64,000 nucleotides of DNA from Vibrio neptunius. Lineage in GTDB: Bacteria > Pseudomonadota > Gammaproteobacteria > Enterobacterales > Vibrionaceae. Below are positions 1-10,239 of the stretch, piece after piece. The position numbers were made by a program, and so were the translations under genes. Position 1 is the stretch's first letter. Each line of letters begins with the position of its first letter. The notes beneath the pieces were generated by a model. That model was not told the DNA's origin, did not search any database, and was given only the letters and a program-made list of their open reading frames with translations. The stretch is from positions 2,666,001 through 2,730,000 of the forward strand of contig CP079859.1 of the NCBI GenBank assembly GCA_019339365.1. The letters run 5' to 3'.

Positions 1-1522
1 GAAGAGCAGTGTGACACCAAGGCGAAAACTGAAGAGCCTGAAGCGAAACCTATCGCTATTCGCCCTTCTCGTCATGATGCTGCAACAACTGCGGTTCGTA
101 TCCCGCATTTTGAAAAGCTGAATAATGACCGAATTCTCTATGCTCATGCCAGCCGTATTATGCACCTTGAGACTAACCCCTATTCTGGGCGCGCATTAAT
201 TCAACGTCACGGTGATCGAGAACTTTGGGTTAACCAAGCTCCGATTCCTCTCTCAACGGAAGAGATGGATTACGTTTTCGGCCTGCCTTACGCACGTGTA
301 CCACACCCGAAATATGGTAAAGCAAAGATTCCTGCTTACGATATGATCAAAACCTCCGTGAACATTATGCGTGGCTGTTTTGGTGGCTGTTCTTTCTGTT
401 CTATTACTGAGCACGAAGGTCGTATCATCCAAAACCGTTCTCAAGAGTCGATCATTAACGAGCTTGAAGAGATCCGAGACAAAGTACCTGGCTTCACTGG
501 TACCATTTCCGATCTTGGTGGTCCAACTGCAAACATGTACCGACTCGGTTGTAGCGATCCGAAAGCGGAAGCAAACTGTCGCCGTCCATCATGTGTTTTT
601 CCGGGGATCTGTAACAAGCTGAACACCGACCATAAGCACACTATCGATTTGTATCGCGCAGCACGTAAAGTGGAAGGTGTGAAAAAAAGTGATGATAGCT
701 TCTGGCGTTCGTTACGATTTGGCCATCGAATCACCTGAATACGTTAAAGAGTTAGTGACTCACCATGTTGGCGGTTATCTGAAGATTGCACCAGAGCATA
801 CAGAAAAAGGTCCACTGAACCTAATGATGAAGCCTGGCATGGGCACTTACGATCGTTTCAAAGAAATGTTTGAAAAGTACAGTGCGGAAGCAGGTAAGAA
901 GCAGTATCTGATCCCTTACTTCATCTCCGCGCACCCGGGCACCGAAGATGAAGACATGCTGAACTTAGCGCTATGGCTCAAGAACAACGACTTCGAGTGT
1001 GATCAGGTTCAAAACTTCTACCCATCACCAATGTGTAACGCCACATCGATGTACTACTCGGAAACCAATCCGCTCAAGCGTGTTAAATACAAACAACGTG
1101 AAGAAGTGCCAGTAGCGAAAGGAGAGCGCCAGCGCCGCTTGCATAAAGCCCTACTGCGTTACCATGATCCAGCTAATTGGCCTTTGATTCGCGAGGCGCT
1201 CATCAGCATGGGCAAAAAACACTTAATTGGTGACAAACAGAGCTGTCTGGTACCAGCAGAAGACAGTGAAGCCCAGACTCCCGCTCAGCGCAGAAAGTCT
1301 GGTCGTCATGGCTCAAACCGTTTCGCGACTAAACACACAAAAAGTCAGCCAGGATTTGAAAAGATGAACGGCTCTGGCCAGAAAAAGCCAAGCAATAGCC
1401 GCAACTCAGGCAATAGTGGCAAGCCAACCGGTGGGAGAATTGGTAAGCCGGGTGGCCAAGGAAATAACAAGCCACCAGCAGGTGGAAAACCGGCATCAGG
1501 TCGTAAACCGAAACGCCGATAA
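1..1522 (+). CDS. ygiQ: YgiQ family radical SAM protein, 5' partial, frameshifted
   Basis: The reading frame is already open at base 1, so the first part of the gene (about 230 residues in Escherichia coli YgiQ) lies outside the window. A radical SAM cluster motif CFGGCSFC (C-x3-C-x2-C) is encoded near 376-399. The frame breaks at an A7 run at 682-688; dropping one A joins GVKK to [12 protein letters not shown], the sequence expected of YgiQ, and the second part runs to the stop at 1522. The C-terminal 70 residues are a basic tail rich in Gly, Asn, Lys and Pro, probably disordered. The family's reaction is not established. A terminator follows. Identity is secure; the frameshift is probably a sequence error. 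Confidence 0.88.
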
Positions 1523-1545
1523 CCGATAGGTTCTCAAGTCTTTTG

Positions 1546-1573
1546 AAATCGCAGCTCAAGCTGCGATTTTTGT
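1546..1573 (+). terminator. Rho-independent terminator of ygiQ
   Basis: An 11-bp stem (AAATCGCAGCT at 1546-1556 with AGCTGCGATTT at 1559-1569) with a two-base loop and a T-rich tail follows the ygiQ stop. Confidence 0.8.
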
Positions 1574-1689
1574 TTCTCTGTATAACCTTTAACTCACCCT
1601 CTAAAGATAAATCTATTAATTATTTGCGCCTTGGTTCATAGGCTCCATACTTAGTTCATTGAAATCCAACTCCCGATGGAGAGATCGAG

Positions 1690-3702
1690 ATGAATGTTCG
1701 TCTGTCCCATGCCCTTTATATGGGCTTCTCTATAATCATCATCACCACTCTGATTTTAGCTTTCATCGTTTGGTCTCTTGTTAACAAATCTGCCACCGTT
1801 TCACAGGAAATAGAGTCTGATGACGTACCCGGCGTGTTGGCCTATTTCAACGTACTGGATGCCATTGGGAACCTACAAACTAACGCTCTGGAATATCTAA
1901 ATGGCGATGCAGGACAACGCAATGCTTTTGAAGCGAATGCTAATGAATTCCAGAAACACTATTCGCAATTGCGCTCTCTAGAATCAGCCAAAGCGTCTGA
2001 TATAAATAAAATGGATCGCATCATAGGCTTAGCGAATCAATACATAGACCAAGTCAATCAAGACGTTTTCACTAAATACAACCCTGCCGATGAACAACAA
2101 GCGATCCAGAAAATAAACCGACTGACTAAAGACGTCGGTGCTCCATTAGAAGAGCTACTCGATAAGTTGGCAGATAAACGTTTTACCGAAGCTTACAAAA
2201 GCACCAACCTAAGCCGTTCTCTCAATCAGGATTTGCCCAGTATCCGTTATTATCTTGAGCTTGTTGACGAAGCTGGCGATATGATCGCTACGCTCAATGC
2301 CTATATTATGGGTGATCCAACCGCCCGTGAAACATTTAATAACGATGCCGGTGCCTTTGCCGATTATCTAGATAAGCTTCGTCCTTTAGAGCCAGATCCT
2401 CAAGCGTCCAGTCAAATCGATGAGGTGGAGCAGTATTACTACGATATTATCCGTATCGCACAAGAAGTGTTTGATGGCTATGATCCTTCAGGAAAACAAT
2501 CAGCAAACGCATTGGTGGGTCAACTAAAACAATCCATTATTTTGCCGCTTGAAACCTTGCTAAATACATCCGCCACCGAAGAAACCAGCGACTCGATTGC
2601 AGCGCTAGCAGAATTGAATGACAACATGTCGACCATCATCCTATGGCTAACCGTAAACGTCATAGTGGTGTTGGTGGTCAGCGTTGTCGTAGCTTGGGGC
2701 CTATCGAACATGATCCGTCAAAGACTGGAAGTGATTGCTGCAAAAGCAAAATCCATCGCCGATGGTGATCTATCAGAGCCGCCAATCAACGAAACCAATA
2801 AAGACGAATTGGGCGAACTTGCGCGAGCCATTGACGCTATGCAGCAATCGCTTAGAAGTGTGTTATCTAACATCACGAGTGTTGCCTCCGAAGTTGCCAG
2901 TAACACACAAATGGTCGAGGACACGAGTAAACTTGTCGCTTCTGGTATTGAAGAACAAGCAGACAAAGCCACACTGATCGCTAGCGCCGTTGAAGAGATG
3001 ACTGTCACTGTCAATCGGGTCGCTGATCAAAGTACTGACGCGGCTGAAAGTTCGCGTCAAGCTGGCGAAGAAGCGACCAACGGTGGTAGGTTGATGCAAG
3101 AGACCGTAACTGGCATGAATAGGATCGCCGAAGTTGTTAACGAAACGGCGGAAACGGTCGACAGTTTAGGTAAACGCGGAGAAGAGATCGGTAACGTAAT
3201 CAAAGTCATCAATGACATCGCCGAACAAACCAACTTGCTCGCGCTCAATGCAGCCATTGAAGCGGCACGAGCTGGTGAACTTGGTCGAGGATTTGCCGTC
3301 GTTGCTGATGAGGTTCGAAGTTTAGCGGAGAGAACCTCAAAAGCGACAGAAGAAGTTGGCGGTTTGATCAGCTCAATTCAAAATGAAACTCGTCAAGCTG
3401 TTGAGCGCATGAGTGAAGGAACTCACTTGGTCGCAGAAGGCGTGACCCAGTCTAATTCTGCCGGTGATGCCCTGACGCAAATTGTGTCACGTGCTCAAGA
3501 CGTCAACAAGATGATCGATATGATCGCGACAGCAGGTAACGAACAAGCCACTGCTGCACAGGAAATGTCACGTGATATCAATACGATAAGCCAAATTGCC
3601 GACAACTCAGTACGTACCACTCAAGATGGCGCTCAGGCAGTTAGCCAACTTTATCGAAAAGTAGAAGAGTTGGAGCAAGTTGTCGCACGGTTCAGGCTTT
3701 AG
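1690..3702 (+). CDS. Methyl-accepting chemotaxis protein with duplicated helical sensor module
   Basis: 670 residues with classic chemoreceptor architecture: transmembrane helix at about 9-31, a periplasmic helical region at about 32-312, a second transmembrane helix at about 313-338, HAMP at about 338-390, and a signalling coiled coil whose hairpin tip ([19 protein letters not shown]) begins near residue 512. The sensor contains two related modules about 136 residues apart: [10 protein letters not shown] (71) resembles [10 protein letters not shown] (207), and DVFTKYNP resembles EVFDGYDP. This suggests a helical-bimodular type ligand domain, which is an inference. There is no C-terminal CheR-docking pentapeptide. 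A GGAGA ribosome site precedes ATG. The gene is monocistronic, between two terminators. The ligand is unknown. Confidence 0.92.
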   Translation: MNVRLSHALYMGFSIIIITTLILAFIVWSLVNKSATVSQEIESDDVPGVLAYFNVLDAIGNLQTNALEYLNGDAGQRNAFEANANEFQKHYSQLRSLESAKASDINKMDRIIGLANQYIDQVNQDVFTKYNPADEQQAIQKINRLTKDVGAPLEELLDKLADKRFTEAYKSTNLSRSLNQDLPSIRYYLELVDEAGDMIATLNAYIMGDPTARETFNNDAGAFADYLDKLRPLEPDPQASSQIDEVEQYYYDIIRIAQEVFDGYDPSGKQSANALVGQLKQSIILPLETLLNTSATEETSDSIAALAELNDNMSTIILWLTVNVIVVLVVSVVVAWGLSNMIRQRLEVIAAKAKSIADGDLSEPPINETNKDELGELARAIDAMQQSLRSVLSNITSVASEVASNTQMVEDTSKLVASGIEEQADKATLIASAVEEMTVTVNRVADQSTDAAESSRQAGEEATNGGRLMQETVTGMNRIAEVVNETAETVDSLGKRGEEIGNVIKVINDIAEQTNLLALNAAIEAARAGELGRGFAVVADEVRSLAERTSKATEEVGGLISSIQNETRQAVERMSEGTHLVAEGVTQSNSAGDALTQIVSRAQDVNKMIDMIATAGNEQATAAQEMSRDINTISQIADNSVRTTQDGAQAVSQLYRKVEELEQVVARFRL

Positions 3703-3713
3703 AAAATATAAAA

Positions 3714-3739
3714 GCTTAGCCTCACTGGCTAAGCCTTTT
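3714..3739. terminator. Bidirectional terminator between chemoreceptor and serC
   Basis: GCTTAGCC (3714-3721) pairs with GGCTAAGC (3727-3734), with T-rich sequence on both strands. It lies between convergent genes and can serve both. Confidence 0.75.
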
Positions 3740-3755
3740 ACTTTCTATCTCCGGA

Positions 3756-4838
3756 TTACGCGTTTGACGCTTCAAATTCCTTCATAAATTCAACCAGAGC
3801 TTTTACACCTTCTACAGGCATTGCATTGTAAATGGAAGCACGCATACCACCAACAGCGCGATGGCCTTTCAACGACACCAGCCCTTGTTGCTCTGCCTGC
3901 TCGATGAACAACGCATCTAACTCTGGCTTAGCCAACTGAAAAGGTACGTTCATACGTGAACGGTTCTGTTGATGTACATTGTTCTCATAAAAATCAGAGC
4001 TATCGATGTAGTCGTAAAGCATCGCTGCTTTCTCGCGATTAACCTGCTCGATAGAGGCAACCCCGCCTTGATCTTTCAACCACTTGAACACCAAGCCTGA
4101 CAAGTACCATGCGAAAGTCGGGGGCGTGTTGAACATAGAGTCTTTTTCTGCCAAAGTTTTGTAATTTATAAAACTTGGTAGAAGCTCATGTGCAAGATCG
4201 AGCAAGTCATCACGGACGATGGCGATACAAATCCCAGCTGGACCAATGTTCTTTTGCGCACCGGCGTAAATAACGCCATATTGAGAAACGTCTATCTCTC
4301 GTGAAAGGATGTTGGAAGACATATCTGCGACGATGGGTTTGTCAGTCTTTGGCAAGTCGGAGATTTCAACACCATCGATGGTTTCGTTTGGGCAAAAATG
4401 TACATAAGCCGCTTGAGGGTCAATCTTCCAATCCGACGTGTCTGCGACCGCTAATTGGCCATCTTTTGTGATTTTTGCACTGAAAACATCTACTTCGCAA
4501 TATTTTCGGGCTTCTTTGATTGCGCTCTCAGCCCAATAGCCTGCGTCGATATATGTTGCTTTTGTCGCTTGGCCTAACAGGTTCAGAGGAACAGCCGCAA
4601 ATTGAGCACGTGCCCCACCCTGACAAAACAAAACCTTATAGTTATCTGGAATATTGAGCAACTCACGAAGATCTTGTTCAGCCTCTTCCGCTACCTTGAT
4701 GAATTCTTTGCTTCTATGGCTAATTTCCATCACGGATGTACCTAGCCCATTCCACTCAATGAATTCAGCCTGTGCTTTTTCCATTACAGCTCTAGGCAGA
4801 CCTGCAGGCCCTGCACTAAAGTTATAAACATTGTCCAT
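3756..4838 (-). CDS. serC: Phosphoserine aminotransferase
   Basis: 360 residues, the usual SerC length. SerC is a cytosolic pyridoxal-phosphate aminotransferase that converts 3-phosphohydroxypyruvate to phosphoserine in serine synthesis and also acts in pyridoxal phosphate synthesis. The start [15 protein letters not shown] is typical, and the PLP lysine is K196 in [12 protein letters not shown]. The C-terminus carries the family's [11 protein letters not shown] segment. An AAGGAAA-type ribosome site precedes the ATG. The gene stands alone, with a palindromic terminator from the upstream gene on one side and the shared terminator on the other. Confidence 0.97.
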   Translation of the reverse strand: MDNVYNFSAGPAGLPRAVMEKAQAEFIEWNGLGTSVMEISHRSKEFIKVAEEAEQDLRELLNIPDNYKVLFCQGGARAQFAAVPLNLLGQATKATYIDAGYWAESAIKEARKYCEVDVFSAKITKDGQLAVADTSDWKIDPQAAYVHFCPNETIDGVEISDLPKTDKPIVADMSSNILSREIDVSQYGVIYAGAQKNIGPAGICIAIVRDDLLDLAHELLPSFINYKTLAEKDSMFNTPPTFAWYLSGLVFKWLKDQGGVASIEQVNREKAAMLYDYIDSSDFYENNVHQQNRSRMNVPFQLAKPELDALFIEQAEQQGLVSLKGHRAVGGMRASIYNAMPVEGVKALVEFMKEFEASNA

Positions 4839-4914
4839 TTCGAGTTTCCTTGCTCACACTTCAATAGAGATTGACAGGATTAATAACACGTTTTCGTACG
4901 TATAAAAAGCAACA

Positions 4915-4936
4915 AAAGAGGTCTTAAGACCTCTTT
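4915..4936 (-). terminator. Terminator of the DUF945 gene
   Basis: A perfect 22-bp palindrome, AAAGAGGTCTT and its complement, is followed by T residues on the minus strand. It lies between the 3' end of the DUF945 gene and the serC promoter region. Confidence 0.75.
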
Positions 4937-4962
4937 TTCATGTCAGTGTTAGAAAAACTCAC

Positions 4963-6231
4963 TTATGGTTGCATCATTGCAGGAAGCAAGATTGCCATCA
5001 AGGGAATCTTCTGACCATTTTCAAAGACCAGATTGCCATCTTTTAATTCGGCACGAATTTGATAGCCTTTGTCATCTTGGCTAATAAACTCCATCGCCAT
5101 TGCTTCATCGATACCTTGTTTGATAAACGGGTACTGTTCAACTAAGCCGTTAGAAAAAAAGGTGTCAAGGTTACCCGTCAATGCAGGTAGAATCATAGCT
5201 GGATTTTGTGTGACGTTGCTGGTTCCTTCTGGCACGGTAATTTTCCATGTACTCTCAAATTGACCATTCTCATCCAAAGTGACCGCCATCTTGTTCATTG
5301 AAAGATAGAAACCTTTCGAAAACAATGTCTCAACATCAGGAATCGCAGCTTGGACGTCAGCCGCCGTCAGAACTGGGTTGTTCTGATACATATTCACCAA
5401 CTGTTCAAAAGAGTGACTGTCTAAATCACCAAATTCTAGATCCACAATGAGATTGTCTGCTTCACCTTCCGGCATAAGTAGTTTACTCGCACTCACAACA
5501 TGCTGACTATTCACACGTTTTGAAGCATCATCAAGAGAAGAAGAAAATTTGTACTGTCCGCTTTTCATTGTAAAAAGTGGGGTTTGACCTGAATCGAATA
5601 CTGACATATCTGCAATATTGATTTCCTGCTCCCCCAGCCAGAAGCTGTTTTGCTTCCTTCCCTGACCTGAGCCAGTCATATTGGAAAGCAGCATCTTCTC
5701 GCCAGTATTAAAATCAATCTCAACTGAGGGAATATTAAGGTCATAGCTTACTTCACCAAGCACAGTAACGTGGCCTTTCAATGTAGAAGGCGTAACAGAC
5801 ACCATTGCGCCGCCATCACCTTCCATCGATTGATGCCAATTATCCATCGCTAGTGTGTAGTCAGTATTTCCGTTTAACTGAGTTATCGTTGTTAATGTTA
5901 GAGGGAAAGTTTCGACATTGTCTAAGGTCGACGTCGCTTTCAGACTAATCAATCCATGACTGACATGACTGTTGACCAAAAATTCAGCAGGCAGACCGTC
6001 AATTTCAAGTTGGCTAGCAAGTTCGGGGTCCGCAACGGTGTATCGAGTTTGCACCTCAGATGAAAGGTAACCACGTTCGTAGGAAACGATTTCAGCTTTC
6101 AAAGAGCCACTATTAAGATGGGCAATACCATCACTAATAACGTGATGCCCAATTTGGCCAACAGCCAACGGCCAACAAAAAGCCAGAGAGATGGCGCCAC
6201 CAATAGCGCCGTATTTTTTCAACTGATGCAT
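4963..6231 (-). CDS. YdgA-like DUF945 family protein
   Basis: About 422 residues from the chosen start MHQLKKYGAIGG. A Met 16 codons upstream (6279) is in frame, but no ribosome site precedes it; GAAG lies nine bases before the chosen ATG. A single hydrophobic segment at about 8-25 suggests an inner-membrane anchor or uncleaved signal, with the rest in the periplasm. The body fits the DUF945/YdgA pattern: a long beta-rich repeat with TTITQLNGNTDY and a late segment on AMAMEFISQDDKGYQI. No enzymatic motif is visible and the function is unknown. The gene is transcribed alone, divergent from the sensor kinase at 6411. Confidence 0.7.
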   Translation of the reverse strand: MHQLKKYGAIGGAISLAFCWPLAVGQIGHHVISDGIAHLNSGSLKAEIVSYERGYLSSEVQTRYTVADPELASQLEIDGLPAEFLVNSHVSHGLISLKATSTLDNVETFPLTLTTITQLNGNTDYTLAMDNWHQSMEGDGGAMVSVTPSTLKGHVTVLGEVSYDLNIPSVEIDFNTGEKMLLSNMTGSGQGRKQNSFWLGEQEINIADMSVFDSGQTPLFTMKSGQYKFSSSLDDASKRVNSQHVVSASKLLMPEGEADNLIVDLEFGDLDSHSFEQLVNMYQNNPVLTAADVQAAIPDVETLFSKGFYLSMNKMAVTLDENGQFESTWKITVPEGTSNVTQNPAMILPALTGNLDTFFSNGLVEQYPFIKQGIDEAMAMEFISQDDKGYQIRAELKDGNLVFENGQKIPLMAILLPAMMQP

Positions 6232-6410
6232 GTATTTATCTTCACTTAGGTATTTATTGCAGTTTACACCAAAAAACATTGAGTTAAATCAGACTATTGG
6301 CTTTATTAACAAATCATAGGGGAATCTAAAACCTGTGTCTCAGTCAATCTGACAATTCCTTGTTAGAGTGAAATCAGATCAGTGGGTTAAGAAAGAGGCA
6401 AACGGAAATC

Positions 6411-8348
6411 GTGAATCATTACGCCTTACTTTGTTTAGACAACAATCCTATCAGCATAGAGCAACTACGACGAGAGCTCGGTCAATTTTCTGCTAGGTTC
6501 GATGTTCATACCGCTGACACACTTCAAGATGCTCATGCGGTGCTTGATTATTGCCAAGAGAGCCAACAACCCGTGGCACTCGTTCTCGCTAGCCATCATG
6601 AAAACTTTAACGGCGCCGATTTCTTGGTTCAGCTCGATAAAAACCCTCACACAAAAAGCGCTCGTAAAATCTTACTCAGTTGCGGACAAGACATCCAAGC
6701 AATCCTGTCCGCTGTCAATGAAGGGCGGCTCGATCATTGTTTGACCAAACCACTGCAAGATAACTTGGTGTATACCACTGTTAAAAAAGAACTGACGACA
6801 TTCGTTCTAGAAAACGACAAAGACAATCTGCTCGCCTACAGTGAGACCCTCGACCAGCAGCGCTTGCTTCGATCACATATTGAACTACAGATGCGCAGCT
6901 ATCGAGAAGGTTTCATCACAGACCAACACACCTTGTCAGACCAAGATTTGGCAGAACAAGTTATCTCTGCTCTTTATGAGTTTTTTTTAGATACTGATGA
7001 TACTTGTGCATGTAGGACATACTCGTCACAACACTTGCTCACCGAAGAAGGCGAAGAAAATCGATTCCTTTGGTTCATCACTCAAGGCGAAGTCGCTCTG
7101 TATAAGAAAGATGACCAGGGTGTACAACGGGAAGTCGTTCGTCATACAAAAGGTAATCTAGTTGGCGGGATGTCATTTGTGACAGGCGAGCCCTCTTTTT
7201 CTACTGCCATCACGTTGAAAAAGACCGAAGTTATTAAACTCGATAGAGATGTGTTCGCAAAAGTCATGCATTCAAATACGGCATTGCTGCCACTCTTTAC
7301 CAACCTTCTTTTGCGACATTTTAATCGCCGCTTGCAACGTAGTATCAATACAAAGCTTGAACTGCAGAAAACCCTTGAGTCACTTAAATCCGCGCATCAG
7401 CAATTGCTCGAAAGGGAAAAGATGGCCATGCTAGGCCAACTAGTGGCGGGGGTTGCCCATGAGCTCAATAACCCGATAGCGGCTATTTTGCGCGGTACGG
7501 AGACCATGACGACTACCATTAAAACGCTAGTCGACGACAATAAGTACCAACCGTTGACTGAGTTAGGAGCCAAGATTTTCTCAGATTCGCTCACATCGAA
7601 GCCAAGGTCGACTTCAGAAGAACGTCAATTGGCAAGAAGCATTGAATCTCAGGTTGGAGACCGGCGTATTGCTAAAAAACTCGTGAAGCTTGGGTTAGAA
7701 GAGAACCAAAGATGGCTAACCCATCTTAGTCACACCCCGACAAAAGCGCTTGAAGAGCTGGCGGCTCTCGAAAAATATTACTTAGCAGGCGCTACGTTAC
7801 GATCTATCAATGTTTGTGCCCTGCGTATTGCTGATATGGTCAAAAGTCTAAAAGGTTACGCACGCCCCGACGATGAAACCTTTCGTTTATCCGATATCCA
7901 TGAAGGTATCGAAGATACTCTCGTGATCTTCGAGAACAAATTAAAGATGCATAGGGTAGAAAAAGAGTATTGTGAAATACCACCAATACTCTGTATGCCT
8001 ACAGCCCTCCAGCAAGTCTGGACTAACCTGATTTCCAACGCTATTGATGCACTACCAGACAAGGGGAAGCTACAAATCCGCTCGGAAACTCGATGCTTGC
8101 ACGGAAAAAAATGGTTGGTGGTCTCATTTCAAGACAATGGGATAGGCATACCAAAACACCTACAGCGTCAAATTTTTACCCTCAATTTTACCACCAAAAA
8201 GGAAGGGAACTTCGGATTAGGTATCGGTTTATCGATTAGCGAGCAAATAGTGCACCACCACGGAGGCCGAATTGACGTTCAGTCTCAAGCAGGAAAGTAT
8301 ACGCGGATGTCCGTTTGGTTACCCTTTAAAACGCAGCAATCATCATGA
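6411..8348 (+). CDS. Sensor histidine kinase with pseudo-receiver and cyclic-nucleotide-like domain
   Basis: 645 residues, GTG start. Order: a receiver-like domain (about 1-140), a cNMP-binding-like beta barrel (about 200-310, with FLWFITQGEVALYKK), a coiled linker, a HisKA domain with H350 in VAHELNNP, and an ATPase domain with N-box LISNAIDALP, G-box DNGIGIP and GLGIGLSI. The receiver has lost its phosphoacceptor: S61 replaces Asp (VLASHHEN), while lysine K113 is kept, so it probably cannot be phosphorylated. The cNMP-like domain lacks the usual Glu and Arg phosphate-binding pair, so cAMP binding is doubtful. No transmembrane helix is seen, so it should be cytosolic. The response regulator starts nine bases downstream and is the likely partner. 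Confidence 0.88.
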   Translation: MNHYALLCLDNNPISIEQLRRELGQFSARFDVHTADTLQDAHAVLDYCQESQQPVALVLASHHENFNGADFLVQLDKNPHTKSARKILLSCGQDIQAILSAVNEGRLDHCLTKPLQDNLVYTTVKKELTTFVLENDKDNLLAYSETLDQQRLLRSHIELQMRSYREGFITDQHTLSDQDLAEQVISALYEFFLDTDDTCACRTYSSQHLLTEEGEENRFLWFITQGEVALYKKDDQGVQREVVRHTKGNLVGGMSFVTGEPSFSTAITLKKTEVIKLDRDVFAKVMHSNTALLPLFTNLLLRHFNRRLQRSINTKLELQKTLESLKSAHQQLLEREKMAMLGQLVAGVAHELNNPIAAILRGTETMTTTIKTLVDDNKYQPLTELGAKIFSDSLTSKPRSTSEERQLARSIESQVGDRRIAKKLVKLGLEENQRWLTHLSHTPTKALEELAALEKYYLAGATLRSINVCALRIADMVKSLKGYARPDDETFRLSDIHEGIEDTLVIFENKLKMHRVEKEYCEIPPILCMPTALQQVWTNLISNAIDALPDKGKLQIRSETRCLHGKKWLVVSFQDNGIGIPKHLQRQIFTLNFTTKKEGNFGLGIGLSISEQIVHHHGGRIDVQSQAGKYTRMSVWLPFKTQQSS

Positions 8349-8357
8349 GGAAAAAAC

Positions 8358-8855
8358 ATGACTAAATATCTAATCTTATGTGTCGATGATGAGCGAGAAG
8401 TACTAGATAGCGTTATTCAAGACCTTCACTGCTTTGAAGAGCACTTCATACTCGAAGCCGCAGAATCGGTTAGCGAAGCAAAATCAATTATCGAAGAAAT
8501 AGAGCAAGAAGGCGGACAGCTCGCACTCATTCTTTGTGACCACGTCATGCCAGAACAAACCGGTATCAGCTTTTTGATCGAGCTGAACGATAGCCCTTCA
8601 ACTCAACCAGCTCGAAAGGTGTTATTAACTGGCCAAGCTGGATTGGAAGATACGGTAGAAGCTGTGAATCACTCTAGCCTCCACTTTTACATAGCCAAAC
8701 CTTGGCAAGGAGAGAGCTTACGTGATGTCATCAAAAAGCAGCTTACCCTGTACATGGTAGAGAACAACGCTGATTTAATGCCTTGGGCCGCCATTCTCGA
8801 TACAGAAAAAATCTTAGATGCTGTCGCAAAAAACCGAGTCAATTTTGGAGAATAG
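8358..8855 (+). CDS. Stand-alone response regulator receiver protein
   Basis: 165 residues: an intact CheY-like receiver with the acidic pair in CVDDERE, phosphoacceptor D61 in LCDHVMPE, T/S in VLLTGQAG and K114 in IAKPW. A helical tail of about 35 residues follows; no DNA-binding or enzymatic output domain is present. The ribosome site is GAGG before ATG. It overlaps no gene but follows the kinase by nine bases, so the two are an operon. The receiver and its tail align with the kinase N-terminus, including the position of residue 61, suggesting tandem duplication. The output is unknown; it may act by protein-protein contact. Confidence 0.88.
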   Translation: MTKYLILCVDDEREVLDSVIQDLHCFEEHFILEAAESVSEAKSIIEEIEQEGGQLALILCDHVMPEQTGISFLIELNDSPSTQPARKVLLTGQAGLEDTVEAVNHSSLHFYIAKPWQGESLRDVIKKQLTLYMVENNADLMPWAAILDTEKILDAVAKNRVNFGE

Positions 8856-9027
8856 ATCACTAAATCATGTGTATTTTGGCATATTGATTGCTTAAATATG
8901 TAAATAGCGACAAAACAATGGCATTTTTGGTAGTGTAGGACGACGGCAATGCATTATGATATCCCAATATGGCAGCGCTCCGTCGCACCTAACCAAGGAA
9001 ATTAACAACAATAGGTTTTTCTTTCGT

Positions 9028-9582
9028 ATGCGTAAAACAATCTTAGCTGCAGCACTAGTGCTAGCATCTGGTCAAACTTTTGCAGAGACCGACCCAAACA
9101 GCCCAACCGTAATGAGTAACTTCAGCTACGATTACTTAGAAGCTCGTATTGGTGCAAGTCCTGTAACCTTTGGCGCAGCTGTAAGCAAATCTATCCACCC
9201 TAACGCTCACGTTATTGGTCGAGTTGACTCAGAGTTCGAAGGTGACTACGACACAGCAGCTGGTTTTGGCTTCCATGCCCCAATTAACAACTGGGCTGAC
9301 TTCACAGGTGAAATGTTGTTCCGCCTAGTTGATTTTGGTGGTAAAGATGGCAAAGGAACCGATACAGGTATGGAACTCAACCTTGGTGTACGTCAATGGT
9401 TAGGTCCACAGCTCGAAGTAGGTGGTAAAGCCGGTTATGTCTCTATTGAAGACAATGATGATTGGATTGGTTCAGCGTATGTTCGTTTCCATTCAACTGA
9501 GCTCTTTTCTATTGGTGGTGAAGCACGCATCAATGACTTCTATGGTGATCAGTTAATGTTCACTACTCGCTTTAAGTTCTAA
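9028..9582 (+). CDS. Small outer-membrane beta-barrel protein
   Basis: 184 residues from the chosen start MRKTILAAALVLASGQTFA, which gives a clean Sec signal peptide with cleavage after TFA. An in-frame ATG lies 24 codons upstream (8956), but its product would place a polar stretch before the signal. The mature part alternates short beta strands and turns and ends in Phe (TTRFKF), the usual C-terminal signature of BAM-assembled barrels; the length suits eight strands. No specific family was recognised, so the substrate or role is unknown. It is monocistronic and ends at a strong terminator. Confidence 0.75.
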   Translation: MRKTILAAALVLASGQTFAETDPNSPTVMSNFSYDYLEARIGASPVTFGAAVSKSIHPNAHVIGRVDSEFEGDYDTAAGFGFHAPINNWADFTGEMLFRLVDFGGKDGKGTDTGMELNLGVRQWLGPQLEVGGKAGYVSIEDNDDWIGSAYVRFHSTELFSIGGEARINDFYGDQLMFTTRFKF

Positions 9583-9598
9583 CAAAGCACCAGATACT

Positions 9599-9628
9599 AA
9601 AAAGCCGAGGGGCAACCTCGGCTTTTTT
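9599..9628. terminator. Bidirectional terminator
   Basis: AAAAAGCCGAGG (9599-9610), a GGCAA loop and CCTCGGCTTTTTT form a strong hairpin between the barrel gene and tfoX, which converge. Confidence 0.88.
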
Positions 9629-9651
9629 AATTTAAGCTATAATCTTTAGCC

Positions 9652-10239
9652 TTACATACAGCTCGCCAACAATTGGCGCTTACGCGGCTCTTGAATTAAC
9701 TTCCAATGTACACCATCAATAGCACCCGCAAATTTCCACAGCAGCTTGATGTCAACGTCATTGCCATAAGTGGCTTTAACCCTTGAAAAGACTTTCGGAG
9801 CACCCAGCTTTAGAAAGGTATCAACATCATCGACACCCGCTTTCTTTACCATACGCTCTAAAGTCAATTGCATGTTGGGTAGATCACGTAAACGACGACT
9901 TGATGATGATTTCTTGTGGTATCGTTGAGAAACCGAAAACTTAATAGAATGCTCTACAATCTCATCCAATAACTCACCTTGTTGACCAACTAGCCGAGTA
10001 ATATCGTAGTAATTGACTGTTGCTGTTGTCTGTTTCTTCACATGACGGTACTTAATACAACCCAGTGTCGCCAATTTGTCGTCTAAATGCTCTCCACCTC
10101 GAATAAACACTTTATCAGCACTCATGAGCGCGAACATAGCTTCTTGCTTGAAGAGACCTGTCCCGCCAAACATTGAACGTCTTTGGAAACTGCCAAACTT
10201 GTTGACATAATTAATAAATTGTTGCTCTGTCATATCCAT
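9652..10239 (-). CDS. tfoX: TfoX/Sxy family competence regulator
   Basis: 195 residues with an N-terminal TfoX domain (about 5-100; SMFGGTGLF, KKQTTATVNYYDI) and a C-terminal TfoX domain (about 110-185; RDLPNMQLTLERMVKKAG, LLWKFAGAIDGVHW). TfoX in Vibrio is the chitin-induced activator of type IV pilus and DNA-uptake genes. Vibrios also have the paralogue TfoY; TfoX is preferred because the neighbours (kinase pair, serC on one side; HDOD, lysO, panP, hexR on the other) match the V. cholerae VC1153 locus as I recall it, and because no c-di-GMP riboswitch of the tfoY type is seen upstream. AAGGA lies four bases before the first ATG, and a second ATG follows two codons later. Confidence 0.85.
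   Translation of the reverse strand: MDMTEQQFINYVNKFGSFQRRSMFGGTGLFKQEAMFALMSADKVFIRGGEHLDDKLATLGCIKYRHVKKQTTATVNYYDITRLVGQQGELLDEIVEHSIKFSVSQRYHKKSSSSRRLRDLPNMQLTLERMVKKAGVDDVDTFLKLGAPKVFSRVKATYGNDVDIKLLWKFAGAIDGVHWKLIQEPRKRQLLASCM

Noticed and set aside
682..688. Programmed frameshift in ygiQ
   Set aside because: The needed shift is +1 (or -2), no stimulator is seen, and the same kind of break occurs in many other genes here, so a sequence error is simpler.
1329..1519. Collagen-like or repeat protein at the end of ygiQ
   Set aside because: The Gly/Lys/Pro-rich tail is normal for YgiQ proteins.
7031..7345. cAMP-binding regulator function of the kinase
   Set aside because: The domain lacks the Glu and Arg that bind the cyclic phosphate, so only the fold is claimed.
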